Assembly: GCA_964644675.1 (NCBI GenBank)
Contig: CAZXWK010000032.1
Span: forward strand, 1-28,691
DNA: 28,691 nucleotides
Direction of reading: 5' to 3'
Source of the DNA: CAZXWK01 sp964644675
GTDB taxonomy: Bacteria > Actinomycetota > Coriobacteriia > Anaerosomatales > JAAXUF01
The notes below the pieces were generated by a model, which made no database searches, was not told the origin of the DNA, and saw nothing but the letters and a program-made list of their open reading frames with translations. Positions 14,415-22,292 of the stretch are shown one piece after another (the stretch's first letter is position 1; every line of letters begins with the position of its first letter). The translations under genes were made by a program, and so were the position numbers.

Positions 14415-16147
14415 AGGGCCACCTCCTCTTCGGTCAGCTGCGAGTACACGATCTCGCGGTACGTCTCGCAGGTCTCCATCAGCTCCTCGTGAGTTCCGAT
14501 GCCCGCGATGGTGCCGGCATCCATGACGACGATCTGGTCGGCGTGCATGATGGTGCTGACCCTCTGGGCGACGACGATGACGGTCGATTCAGCCGTCTCG
14601 CGTTTCAGCGCCGCCCGCAGCGCCGAGTCGGTCTTGAAGTCGAGCGCCGAGAAGGAATCGTCGAACACGAGCACCTCGGGCCGCTTGACGAGTGCCCGTG
14701 CGATGGCGAGGCGCTGCCGCTGACCGCCGGAGACGCTCGCGCCTCCCTGTGCGACCGGCGTGGCGAGGCCCTCGGGCATCTCGGCGACGAAGCTCGCGGC
14801 CTGCGCGACCTCGAGGGCGTGCCACAGCTCCTCGTCGCTCGCCGCGATGTCACCGTAGCGCAGGTTGTCGGCGATGGTGCCGGTGAAGAGGAACGCGCGC
14901 TGAGGGATGAAGCCGATCTTGGCCCAGAGCTGCTCTTGCGGCACGTCGCGCACGTCGACGCCGTCAACGAGCACGGCACCGCCCGTCGCGTCGTAGAAGC
15001 GCGGTATCAGGTTGATCAGCGTGGACTTGCCGCTGCCGGTGCTGCCGACGATGGCGGTCATCTGACCTGGCCGCGCCTCGAAGGAGATCGAGCACAGGAC
15101 GGGGCTTTCGGCACCGGGGTAGCGGTACTCGACGTCGCGGAACTCGATGTGACCTCGGCCCGTGGGCTCCAGCGCTGCGGGCTCGACCGGGTCGCACACC
15201 GAGGGCTCCATGTCGAGCACGGCCTGGATGCGGTCGGCCGATGCCGCGGCGCGCGGCACCATCGCGAACATCGCGGTCGCCATCATCACCGAGATGAGGA
15301 TCTGGGCGATGTAGGCGAGGAAGGCGGTCAGGTCGCCGATCGGCATGGACCCGTTCGCCACGAGCACGCTGCCGAACCACATCACGACGACCGAGGACAG
15401 GTTCATGATCCCGAAGAGCGTCGGGATCATGAACGCGAAGATGCGCTGCACCCGCGTCGCGGTGTCGGTGAGGTCGGCGTTGGCCTCGGTGAAACGCTCG
15501 CGCTCGTAGTCGTCTCGCACGAACGCCCGGATGACGCGAACGCCGGAGAGACCCTCTCGGACGACCTTGTTGATGCGGTCGATCTTGATCTGCTGCGCGC
15601 GGAAGAGCGGCATCGCCTTGCGGATGACGACGGCGATGATCACGACCATGATCGGCAGGATCACGACCAGCGTCGCTGAGAGCTCGAGATTGAGTCGCAG
15701 CGCCATGATGATGCCGCCGATGGCCATGATCGGGGCCAGGATCATCATGTTCAGACCCATCATGATGACCTGCTGCACCTGCTGAACGTCGTTGGTGTTT
15801 CGTGTGATCAGCGAGGGCGTCCCGAACTGGTTGACCTCCGTCTGCGCGAAGCTCCCCACGCGGCGAAAGACCGCGGCGCGCACGTCGCGTCCGAAGGCCA
15901 TGGCCGTGCGCGAGCCGAAGTAGATGCCGATGATCGAGATCACCGCGAGCCCCAACGTCACGAGCAGCATGGCGCCGCCCGCGGTGAGGATGTAGTTGAT
16001 GTCGCCCTTGGCGACGCCGTTGTTGATGATCGCGGCGTTGAGGTTGGGCAGGTAGAGGTTGCCGATCGCTTGAGCGAGCAGCAGCGCGACGACCAGCACG
16101 AGTTCGCGGCGATATGGCCGCAGGTAGGTGCGAAGCAATCGTGTCAT
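14411..16147 (-). CDS. ABC exporter subunit with degenerate ATP site (heterodimeric multidrug-type)
   Basis: Half-transporter of 578 aa with six membrane segments (within about 14-300) and an NBD. Walker A GSTGSGKST (368-376) and the signature VSGGQ (472-476) are canonical. The Walker B position reads VFDD, with Asp497 in place of the catalytic Glu, and the switch residue is Gln528 instead of His. These are the usual marks of the non-hydrolysing site of heterodimeric exporters, so this protein should pair with the product of the next gene. The ATG at 16147 overlaps the marR stop by four bases. The marR-exporter order suggests ligand-induced export of a toxic compound; that role is inferred from context. 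Confidence 0.94.
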   Translation of the reverse strand: MTRLLRTYLRPYRRELVLVVALLLAQAIGNLYLPNLNAAIINNGVAKGDINYILTAGGAMLLVTLGLAVISIIGIYFGSRTAMAFGRDVRAAVFRRVGSFAQTEVNQFGTPSLITRNTNDVQQVQQVIMMGLNMMILAPIMAIGGIIMALRLNLELSATLVVILPIMVVIIAVVIRKAMPLFRAQQIKIDRINKVVREGLSGVRVIRAFVRDDYERERFTEANADLTDTATRVQRIFAFMIPTLFGIMNLSSVVVMWFGSVLVANGSMPIGDLTAFLAYIAQILISVMMATAMFAMVPRAAASADRIQAVLDMEPSVCDPVEPAALEPTGRGHIEFRDVEYRYPGAESPVLCSISFEARPGQMTAIVGSTGSGKSTLINLIPRFYDATGGAVLVDGVDVRDVPQEQLWAKIGFIPQRAFLFTGTIADNLRYGDIAASDEELWHALEVAQAASFVAEMPEGLATPVAQGGASVSGGQRQRLAIARALVKRPEVLVFDDSFSALDFKTDSALRAALKRETAESTVIVVAQRVSTIMHADQIVVMDAGTIAGIGTHEELMETCETYREIVYSQLTEEEVAL

Positions 16148-16641
16148 CGGGTGGCGTGTCCAATCTCAGGCTCGGTGGTGTGCGCGCGCGTCGAGGGATG
16201 CGCGCAGCGGTGCGTGTCCGCGACGCCCTCCAGCACGCGAAGTCCGTCGAGCAGTCGGCGGACGTCGTCGTCGCTCAGGGGGTCGAGCGCCGAGACCATC
16301 GAGTCCTCGGCAGCGCGTTGCGCGGCGGTGAGACGCTCGAGTCCGGCGTCGGTCACCGTGACGACGACCCGACGGCGGTCCTCAGGGTCGTGCTCGCGGC
16401 TGACCCATCCCCGGCTCTCGAGCGTCGTGATGAGCGTGGTCGCGGTCGCGGGGGTCACTCCCTGGAACTCGGCCACTTGCGAGAGCGTGCGCGGGTGCGC
16501 GGCGAGCATCGTCAACAGCCGGTGCTGCGGGGGTGACACGTCGATGCCGGCGCCGCGCATCCCCGTGCCGACGTTGCGCATGATGAACGGCAGCGTGTGG
16601 AGCAGGCGGCGCGCCGCGTCACCTCTCAGGTCCTCGGACAT
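16144..16641 (-). CDS. MarR family transcriptional regulator
   Basis: Winged-helix repressor of 165 aa. The DNA-binding region reads LSQVAEFQGVTPATATTLITTLESRGWVSRE, followed by the wing motif DPEDRRRVVVTVTDAG, both typical of MarR proteins. Dimerisation helices flank it at both ends; the last 20 residues, rich in His and Thr, look disordered. I chose the ATG at 16641 because AGGAGGT lies seven bases upstream; the GTG one codon earlier would be only four bases away. It is the first gene of a unit with the two ABC exporter genes, each overlapping the next by four bases. A perfect palindrome between its promoter and start is the likely autoregulatory operator. The effector is unknown. Confidence 0.94.
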   Translation of the reverse strand: MSEDLRGDAARRLLHTLPFIMRNVGTGMRGAGIDVSPPQHRLLTMLAAHPRTLSQVAEFQGVTPATATTLITTLESRGWVSREHDPEDRRRVVVTVTDAGLERLTAAQRAAEDSMVSALDPLSDDDVRRLLDGLRVLEGVADTHRCAHPSTRAHTTEPEIGHATR

Positions 16642-16656
16642 CACTTAGACCTCCTA

Positions 16657-16677
16657 ATGATTCGACTATCGAATCAT
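16657..16677. promoter_or_regulatory. Palindromic operator, probably bound by the MarR regulator
   Basis: Perfect nine-base arms, ATGATTCGA and TCGAATCAT, flank a three-base centre. The 21-bp site overlaps five bases of the -10 hexamer at one end and sits next to the ribosome-binding site at the other. MarR-family operators are usually palindromes of 16-20 bp over the promoter, so repression of marR and the exporter by its own product is a well-supported inference. Confidence 0.8.
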
Positions 16678-16700
16678 ACGAGAATCCAAGCTCTTGTCAA
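16673..16700 (-). promoter_or_regulatory. Promoter of the marR-ABC exporter unit
   Basis: On the minus strand TTGACA (16700-16695) and TATGAT (16678-16673) are separated by 16 bases. Both hexamers are close to consensus, so the unrepressed promoter should be strong, as expected for a promoter controlled by a repressor. Transcription would start near 16666, inside the palindrome, giving a short leader to the ATG at 16641. Confidence 0.82.
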
Positions 16701-16762
16701 GACGCGGCCGGCAGCTGCTCCGAGGCACTTGCGAGCGTGAGACAGGACCGAGCGTGGCGCGC

Positions 16763-18178
16763 CTATTCGGGGACCGACTCCACCCACGCTTCGTCGGCCG
16801 CCAGCGCGTCCTTGGCCGCTTCGAGCTGCAGGCGCACCGGATCGTGACCCGTGCCGCCCGCCGTCGTCCGCCGCGCGACCACCGAGTCGATGTCGACCGC
16901 GTCGAGCACGTCAGGGCCGAACTCGGCCGCGTGCTCGGCGAACTGCTCGGCGGTGAGGTCCTGCAGCGTGATGCCGTCGCGCTCGCAGGCGAGCACGAGG
17001 CGACCGACCACCTCGTGGGCGTCTCGGAAGGGCATCCCCTTTCCGACCAGGTAGTCCGCGAGGTCGGTCGCGGCCATGAAGCCGCCGCGGGCCCCGGCGC
17101 GCATCGTCTCGGCGTTGACTCGCATGGAATCGAGCATCCCCGCCATCGCGCGCAGCGACTGACCGAGCGTGTCGATCGCGTCGAACGCCGGCTCCTTGTC
17201 CTCCTGCATGTCCTTGTTGTACGCGAGGGGGAGCCCCTTGAGCGTGACGAGCAGCGACTGCAGGTCGCCGAAGACGCGCCCGGACTTGCCCCGCACGAGC
17301 TCAGCGAAGTCGGGGTTCTTCTTCTGCGGCATGATCGAGCTGCCGGTCGAGAACTCGTCGTCCATCGTGACGAAGCCGAACTCCTCGGTCGACCACAGGA
17401 TGAGCTCCTCGGCGAGGCGGGAAAGGTGCATCTGGCACACCGCGCACGCGTAGGTGAGGTCGAGCAGGAAGTCGCGGTCGCTGACGGCGTCCATCGAGTT
17501 CTCGCTCACCGCCGAGAACCCCAGCCTGCTGGCGACGTAATCACGGTCGAGCGGGTACGTGGTACCGGCGAGCGCCGCGCTGCCGAGCGGCAGGACGTCG
17601 GCGGCCTCGTGGGCGTGGCGGATGCGGGTCAGGTCGCGCGCGAGCATCTGCGCGTACGCGAGCAGGTGGTGGCTGAAGAGCACCGGCTGGGCCTTCTGCA
17701 GGTGCGTGTAGCCGGGCATCACGACGCCGAGGTTGTTCTCGGCGAGGCGGAGCAGGACGCGGCGCAGGCCTAGGATGCGGCGCGCGAGGTCCATAGCACG
17801 GCCCTTGGCGTACAGCCGGGTGTCGGTGGCGACCTGATCGTTGCGGCTCCGGCCGGTGTGAAGCCGCGCGCCCGCGGACCCGATACGCTCGGTCAGCACG
17901 CGCTCGATCGCCATGTGGACGTCCTCGTCGGCGATGTCCCAGACGAAGTCGCCCGCCTTGATCTCGCGGTAGATCTCCGAGAGCCCCGCCTCGATCGCGT
18001 CGGCGTCACCCTCCGTGATCACGCCCTGGCGCGCGAGCATCCGGGCGTGCGCGATCGAGCCGCGTATGTCCTCGGCCCACATGCGCTTGTCGACCGGGAG
18101 CGAGGCGCCGAACTCCTCGAGGAACTTCGCGGGCGACTTCTCGAACCGCCCACCCCACGGCGTCCGTGCGTCAGTCAT
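16763..18178 (-). CDS. argH: Argininosuccinate lyase
   Basis: Last step of arginine synthesis: splits argininosuccinate into arginine and fumarate. The superfamily signature GSSIMPQKKNP is at 279-289, with the catalytic Ser281. HTGRSRNDQ (107-115) and the His of GYTHLQKAQP (His159) are also present, so the enzyme should be active. At 471 aa it has normal length. I placed the start at ATG 18178 (MTDARTPWGGRF), four bases after AAAGGG; an upstream extension in the same frame lacks homology and overlaps the small gene before it. It is the last gene of the arg cluster, 10 nt after the 54-residue membrane protein gene. No clear terminator follows before the marR promoter. Confidence 0.97.
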   Translation of the reverse strand: MTDARTPWGGRFEKSPAKFLEEFGASLPVDKRMWAEDIRGSIAHARMLARQGVITEGDADAIEAGLSEIYREIKAGDFVWDIADEDVHMAIERVLTERIGSAGARLHTGRSRNDQVATDTRLYAKGRAMDLARRILGLRRVLLRLAENNLGVVMPGYTHLQKAQPVLFSHHLLAYAQMLARDLTRIRHAHEAADVLPLGSAALAGTTYPLDRDYVASRLGFSAVSENSMDAVSDRDFLLDLTYACAVCQMHLSRLAEELILWSTEEFGFVTMDDEFSTGSSIMPQKKNPDFAELVRGKSGRVFGDLQSLLVTLKGLPLAYNKDMQEDKEPAFDAIDTLGQSLRAMAGMLDSMRVNAETMRAGARGGFMAATDLADYLVGKGMPFRDAHEVVGRLVLACERDGITLQDLTAEQFAEHAAEFGPDVLDAVDIDSVVARRTTAGGTGHDPVRLQLEAAKDALAADEAWVESVPE

Positions 18179-18188
18179 GAAACCCTTT

Positions 18189-18353
18189 CTAGCTGTGAGA
18201 ACCCGCGTCGGCGCCGGCGACAGCCTGCTCTGCGGCCGCCGCATCGAGCTTGCGTGCGTGGAAGTAGTACCAGATCACCAGGACGACCATCACGCCGACG
18301 AACGCGACGCCCAGGTAGACCGCGATCTTGGCCAGACCGATGACACTCTCCAT
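18189..18353 (-). CDS. Small membrane protein (54 aa) between argG and argH
   Basis: A short gene not matching any family I know. It starts MESVIGLAKIAVYLG and has one strongly hydrophobic segment (about residues 7-31, ending VLVIWYYF). A basic HARK patch and a short Ala/Glu-rich tail ending GADAGSHS follow. The positive patch after the helix suggests a cytoplasmic C-terminus. Coding is supported by the frame: the ATG at 18353 lies three bases after the argG stop, GGAGG lies eight bases upstream inside the argG end, and the stop is 10 nt before argH. It is thus a coupled member of the arg operon. The function is unknown; a link to arginine or citrulline metabolism at the membrane is a guess from position. 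Confidence 0.8.
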   Translation of the reverse strand: MESVIGLAKIAVYLGVAFVGVMVVLVIWYYFHARKLDAAAAEQAVAGADAGSHS

Positions 18354-18356
18354 GCG

Positions 18357-19583
18357 CTATACCTCCCCCTCCTTGCCGACCTTGCGGCGCTGGCGCGCCC
18401 ACACCTTGGTCGGCAGTCCCCATAGGTCGATGAACCCCTTCGCGGCCTTGTGGTCGAAGGTGTCCGCCTCATCATACGTCGCAAGATTGTAGTCGTAGAG
18501 AGAGTACGGGCTCCTCCGACCGACCACGACGCAGCTGCCCTTGAAGAAGCGCAGCCGGACGTCGCCGGTGACGAGCTTCTGAGTGGTATCGACGAACCCG
18601 TCGAGCGCCTCCTTCAGCGGCGAGAACCACAGGCCGTTGTACACGAGCTCGGCCCACTTCTGTTCGACACCGAGCTTGTAGTGGAGTACTTCGCGCTCGA
18701 GGCACAAATCCTCCAATGCCTTGTGGGCCTGGATGAGCGTGAGCGCGCCCGGCACCTCGTAGACCTCCCGCGACTTCACGCCCACGAGCCGGTTCTCGAT
18801 CATGTCGATCCTGCCGAACCCGTGCTTGCCGGCGAGGTCGTTCATCGCGTTGATGATCTCGTGGAAGCTCCTGACCTCGCCATCGAGAGCGATGGGCAGG
18901 CCCTGCTCGAAGCTGATCTCGGCGTACTCGGGCTCGCCGCACACGTCGGCCCGCGCATCACTCGTGAGCGTGTAGATGTCCGCCGGCGGCTCCACCCACG
19001 GGTCCTCGAGCACGCCGCACTCGATGGCGCGTCCCCACAGGTTGTCGTCGATCGAGTACGGGCTCGCCTTGGTGGTCGGCACGGGGATCCCGCGCTCGGC
19101 CGCGTAGGCCATCTCCTGCTCGCGCGTGCACAGGTCCCACTCGCGAACCGGGGCGATGATCTCGAGGTCCGGGTCGAGCGACGCGATGCCCACCTCGAAG
19201 CGGACCTGGTCGTTGCCCTTGCCGGTGCACCCGTGCGCGATGTACTTCGCCTGGTGGCGGTGCGCCTCCTCGACGAGGTGCTTCACGATGATCGGCCGGC
19301 TCATCGCCGAGAGGAGCGGGTACTTGTTCTCGTACAGCGCGTTCGCACGCAGGGCCTTGGCCAGGAACTCCTCGACGTACTCTTCGCGCACGTCCTTGAC
19401 GATCGACTCGACGGCGCCGATCGAGAGCGCCTTCTGGCGCACGAATTCGAGGTCCTGACGCTCCTGCCCGACGTCGACCGCGAGCGCGATGACGTCCACG
19501 TCGTGGTTCTCCTGGAGCCACTTGATGGCGACGGAGGTGTCGAGGCCTCCGGAGTATGCAAGTACGACCTTCTCACGAGCCAT
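18357..19583 (-). CDS. argG: Argininosuccinate synthase
   Basis: Joins citrulline and aspartate using ATP to form argininosuccinate. The PP-loop reads AYSGGLDTS (residues 9-17). Further typical blocks are HGCTGKGNDQVRFE, the substrate-binding region SPYSIDDNLWGRA, and GRRSPYSLYDYNLATY near the C-terminus. At 408 aa it has the normal length of the non-E. coli type. The ATG at 19583 is preceded by AAGGGA about nine bases upstream, a weak ribosome-binding site. It follows argR after 79 nt, the longest gap within the arg cluster, which contains a small hairpin. Its end is fused closely to the 54-residue membrane protein gene. Confidence 0.97.
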   Translation of the reverse strand: MAREKVVLAYSGGLDTSVAIKWLQENHDVDVIALAVDVGQERQDLEFVRQKALSIGAVESIVKDVREEYVEEFLAKALRANALYENKYPLLSAMSRPIIVKHLVEEAHRHQAKYIAHGCTGKGNDQVRFEVGIASLDPDLEIIAPVREWDLCTREQEMAYAAERGIPVPTTKASPYSIDDNLWGRAIECGVLEDPWVEPPADIYTLTSDARADVCGEPEYAEISFEQGLPIALDGEVRSFHEIINAMNDLAGKHGFGRIDMIENRLVGVKSREVYEVPGALTLIQAHKALEDLCLEREVLHYKLGVEQKWAELVYNGLWFSPLKEALDGFVDTTQKLVTGDVRLRFFKGSCVVVGRRSPYSLYDYNLATYDEADTFDHKAAKGFIDLWGLPTKVWARQRRKVGKEGEV

Positions 19584-19611
19584 GTGATCTGTCCCTTCGT
19601 GGTGGAGACGC

Positions 19612-19630
19612 CGGCGGAGTCGCCGCCGGG
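19612..19630 (-). other. Hairpin in the argR-argG gap
   Basis: A perfect seven-base stem CCGGCGG / CCGCCGG with a five-base loop lies 28 nt before the argG start. No T-run follows. It may protect mRNA ends or tune expression between argR and argG; it may also be chance in GC-rich sequence. Confidence 0.45.
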
Positions 19631-19662
19631 CGGAAGAACGTGTGGTCGAAACGCGCGCGGGC

Positions 19663-20094
19663 CTACGCCACGCCGCGGAACTTGTCGAGCGTATCCACGA
19701 GCAGCGCGGCCTCGTCGTCGCCCACGGTGATCACCAGGATGGTGTCGTCACCGGCGACCGACCCCAGGATGCCCTCGATGTCGGCCGCGTCGAGTGCCGC
19801 GGCGACGCCGGGCGCCGTGCCGGTGGACGCCTTGACGAGCACGAGATTCGCCGTGCGCTTCACGTCGACGACCAGGTCGGAGACCATGCGCTGCAGGTGC
19901 AGGTCCTCGGCGAGCACGTAGACGCCCTCCGGGAGCTTGCGCAGGCCCATCTCGGTGATGTCGCGCGACACGGTCGCCTGGGTGCAGACGAAGCCTTGGT
20001 CCCTGAGCAGGTCGACCAGTGCGCGCTGGGTCTTCACTCGCTCGTTTCGCACGATGCGCCTGATCGCGTCCTGACGCTCGAGTCGCTTCCTCAT
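19663..20094 (-). CDS. argR: Arginine repressor ArgR
   Basis: Arginine-sensing DNA-binding protein that represses the arg genes. The 143 residues show the winged-helix N-terminal domain with the family motif QATVSRDI (39-46). A hinge follows, then the hexamerisation and arginine-binding domain with TAPGVAAALD (93-102) and the GDDT motif (115-118). Length and motifs are standard. The ATG at 20094 is preceded by GGGA close by and lies 33 nt after argF. Its place between argF and argG is the actinobacterial arrangement and makes the repressor part of the operon it should control, so autoregulation is expected. Confidence 0.96.
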   Translation of the reverse strand: MRKRLERQDAIRRIVRNERVKTQRALVDLLRDQGFVCTQATVSRDITEMGLRKLPEGVYVLAEDLHLQRMVSDLVVDVKRTANLVLVKASTGTAPGVAAALDAADIEGILGSVAGDDTILVITVGDDEAALLVDTLDKFRGVA

Positions 20095-20127
20095 ACTCGT
20101 CCCAATCCCTCGTCGATCATGAACCGT

Positions 20128-21063
20128 CTAGCCGAGCACCAGCGACAGCAACGCCTTCTGAGCGTGCAACCGGTTCTCCGCCTCGTCGAAGACCACCGAG
20201 CACTCGGCGTCGATGACCTCGTTGACGACCTCCTCGCCACGGTGAGCGGGAAGGCAGTGCATGAACAGCGCGCCATCGGCAGCCTGTGACATGCACGTCT
20301 GGTCGACCCGATACGGCTCGAAGACGGCGAGGCGCGTCGCATGCTCGTCCTCCTGCCCCATCGAGGCCCAGGTGTCGGTGACGACAACGTCGGCGGCGGC
20401 GAGCGCCTCAGCGGGGTCGGTCGTGACGACCACCCGGCCACCGGTGTTCTCGGCGATCGCGCCGGCTTGCGCGGTGACAGCGGGATCCACGCCGTAGTCG
20501 GCCGGAGTCGCGATCGCGACGGTCATGCCGGCGAGCGCCCCGCCGAGCAGGTAGGTGTTGGCCATGTTGTTGCCGTCGCCGACGTAGGCGAGCTTGACCC
20601 CGGCGAGCCGCCCGAGATGTTCGCGGATCGTGAGCAGGTCGGCGAGGCCCTGACAGGGGTGATGCTCGTCGGTGAGGGCATTGATGACCGGGACCTTGGC
20701 GTGCTCGGCGATCTCTTCGACCATCGACTGCGCGAACGTCCGGATCACGATGGCGTCGCAGTAGCGCTCGAGCACCTTGGTCGTGTCGTAGACGGTCTCG
20801 CCGCGCGAGAACGCGCCGTCGGGACCGGTCATGACGACGGGATGCGCGCCCAAGCGATAGCACGCGACCTCGAACGACACGCGCGTGCGCATCGACGGCT
20901 TCTGGAAGATGAGCGCGATCGACTTGCCGGCGAGAGGCGCGGTGCGGTTGCCGCGCGCCCACGCGCGCTTCTGGGCCTCGGCGGCGTCAAGAACGCTCAT
21001 GAGTTCGCTCGGCGAAAGATCGCCGAGCGAGAGCAGGTCGCGGCCCCTCAACGGGTTGTCCAT
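20128..21063 (-). CDS. argF: Ornithine carbamoyltransferase
   Basis: Forms citrulline from ornithine and carbamoyl phosphate in the cytoplasm. The carbamoyl-phosphate site reads KPSMRTRVSFE (SMRTR at 57-61, the SxRTR motif) with HPCQ at 135-138. The ornithine-binding blocks are DTWASMGQE (230-238) and HCLP (269-272). These distinguish it from aspartate carbamoyltransferase. At 311 aa it is of normal length. The ATG overlaps the argD stop by one base (TGATG), so translation is coupled. It probably acts in biosynthesis rather than in the catabolic deiminase pathway, because no arcA or arcC is nearby. Confidence 0.97.
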   Translation of the reverse strand: MDNPLRGRDLLSLGDLSPSELMSVLDAAEAQKRAWARGNRTAPLAGKSIALIFQKPSMRTRVSFEVACYRLGAHPVVMTGPDGAFSRGETVYDTTKVLERYCDAIVIRTFAQSMVEEIAEHAKVPVINALTDEHHPCQGLADLLTIREHLGRLAGVKLAYVGDGNNMANTYLLGGALAGMTVAIATPADYGVDPAVTAQAGAIAENTGGRVVVTTDPAEALAAADVVVTDTWASMGQEDEHATRLAVFEPYRVDQTCMSQAADGALFMHCLPAHRGEEVVNEVIDAECSVVFDEAENRLHAQKALLSLVLG

Positions 21064-22292
21064 CAGGCATCCACCTCTGTGAGAATGTCGTCCAGCGTGG
21101 TGAGAAGTGTATCAATCTCGGGCTTTCCGCACACGAGCGGCGGCAAGAAACGCAAAATATCCGTCCCGATGTTGTTCAGCACGACGCCGCGCGAGAGCGC
21201 CGCTGATGCGATCTCGGCTGCGAGGGGCCGCCTCAGCGAGACGCCGACCATAAGGCCGGCCCCGCGCACGTCGGTGATCGCGCCGGTCTTCTCGGCGAGC
21301 GCGATGAGCCCGGCCTGCAGGTACGCGCCCGCCTCGGTCGCGTTCTCGCCGAGCCGCTCGGCGGCCAGGGCGGCGAGCGTCGCACGACCGGCGGCGCAGA
21401 TCGCGGGTCCCCCGCCGAAGGTGGAGCCGTGGTCGCCGGGCTTGAACGCCTCGCCGGCGGCGCCCCGCGCGACGATGCCGCCGATGGGCAGCCCGTTCGC
21501 GAGCGCCTTGGCGACGGTGACGACGTCCGGCTCGATCGGGTACCGGTGGTGCGCGAAGGCCGGCCCGGTCCGGTAGAAACCGGTCTGGATCTCGTCGAGG
21601 ATGAGCAGGCAATCCCGCTCGCTGCACGCCGCGCGCGCCGCCATCACGTACTCGGCTGAGAGCGGCCAGACGCCGCCCTCCCCTTGCACGATCTCGAGCA
21701 TGACCGCGGCGACCGAGTCGTCGATCGCCGCGAGCAGCGCATCGACGTCGTTGGCCGGCACGTGCACGAACCCCTCGGGCATGGGCGCGAACGCCTCCTG
21801 CTTGCTGGGCTGCCCCGTGGCGGCCAGCGCCGCGAGCGTGCGCCCGTGGAAGCTGCGCTCGAGCGTGACCACCTTGTACGCGCCCGGCTTGTGCTCTCCC
21901 GCCCAACGGCGCGCGAGCTTGATAGCGCCCTCGACCGCCTCGGTCCCGGAGTTCGCGAAGAACATGCGCCAATCTGACGCCCGCTCGCCGAAGAGCGGCG
22001 CGCGCATGAGCTCGCACACGTCTTGGGCGAGCTCGGCCCGGTGCTCGACGTAGAACAGGTTGCTGACGTGCGAGAGCTTCGCTGCCTGCTCGGCGAGCGC
22101 TGCGGTGACGGCCGGGTGCGCGTGGCCCAGGTTGACGGCGCCGATGCCGGAGACGAAGTCGAGGTACTCGCGCCCCTCGTCGTCGAACAGGCGCATGCCG
22201 TCGCCGCGCACGAACAGCACCGGCTTGCGCGCGTACGTCTGCATGACGTAGCGCGCGTCGAGTTGCACCGCCGCGTCGAATCCGGCTCCCAT
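21063..22292 (-). CDS. argD: Acetylornithine aminotransferase
   Basis: Pyridoxal-phosphate enzyme that transaminates N-acetylglutamate semialdehyde to N-acetylornithine with glutamate. Fold type I features are NSGTEA (114-119), SFHGRTLAAL (147-156), LDEIQTGFYRTG with Asp233, and the Schiff-base Lys262 in TVAKALANGLPIGG. The length is 409 aa. The ATG at 22292 shares one base with the argB stop (TGATG), and GAGGAGG inside argB is its ribosome-binding site. An upstream in-frame extension is only argB sequence read in another frame. Class III aminotransferases overlap in sequence, but the operon fixes the role. Confidence 0.96.
   Translation of the reverse strand: MGAGFDAAVQLDARYVMQTYARKPVLFVRGDGMRLFDDEGREYLDFVSGIGAVNLGHAHPAVTAALAEQAAKLSHVSNLFYVEHRAELAQDVCELMRAPLFGERASDWRMFFANSGTEAVEGAIKLARRWAGEHKPGAYKVVTLERSFHGRTLAALAATGQPSKQEAFAPMPEGFVHVPANDVDALLAAIDDSVAAVMLEIVQGEGGVWPLSAEYVMAARAACSERDCLLILDEIQTGFYRTGPAFAHHRYPIEPDVVTVAKALANGLPIGGIVARGAAGEAFKPGDHGSTFGGGPAICAAGRATLAALAAERLGENATEAGAYLQAGLIALAEKTGAITDVRGAGLMVGVSLRRPLAAEIASAALSRGVVLNNIGTDILRFLPPLVCGKPEIDTLLTTLDDILTEVDA

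Noticed and set aside
10460..14492. Very long plus-strand open frames (about 700 and 690 codons) opposite polX and the ABC gene
   Set aside because: Both are antisense shadows caused by high GC at third codon positions; the minus-strand genes have complete family motifs and these have none.
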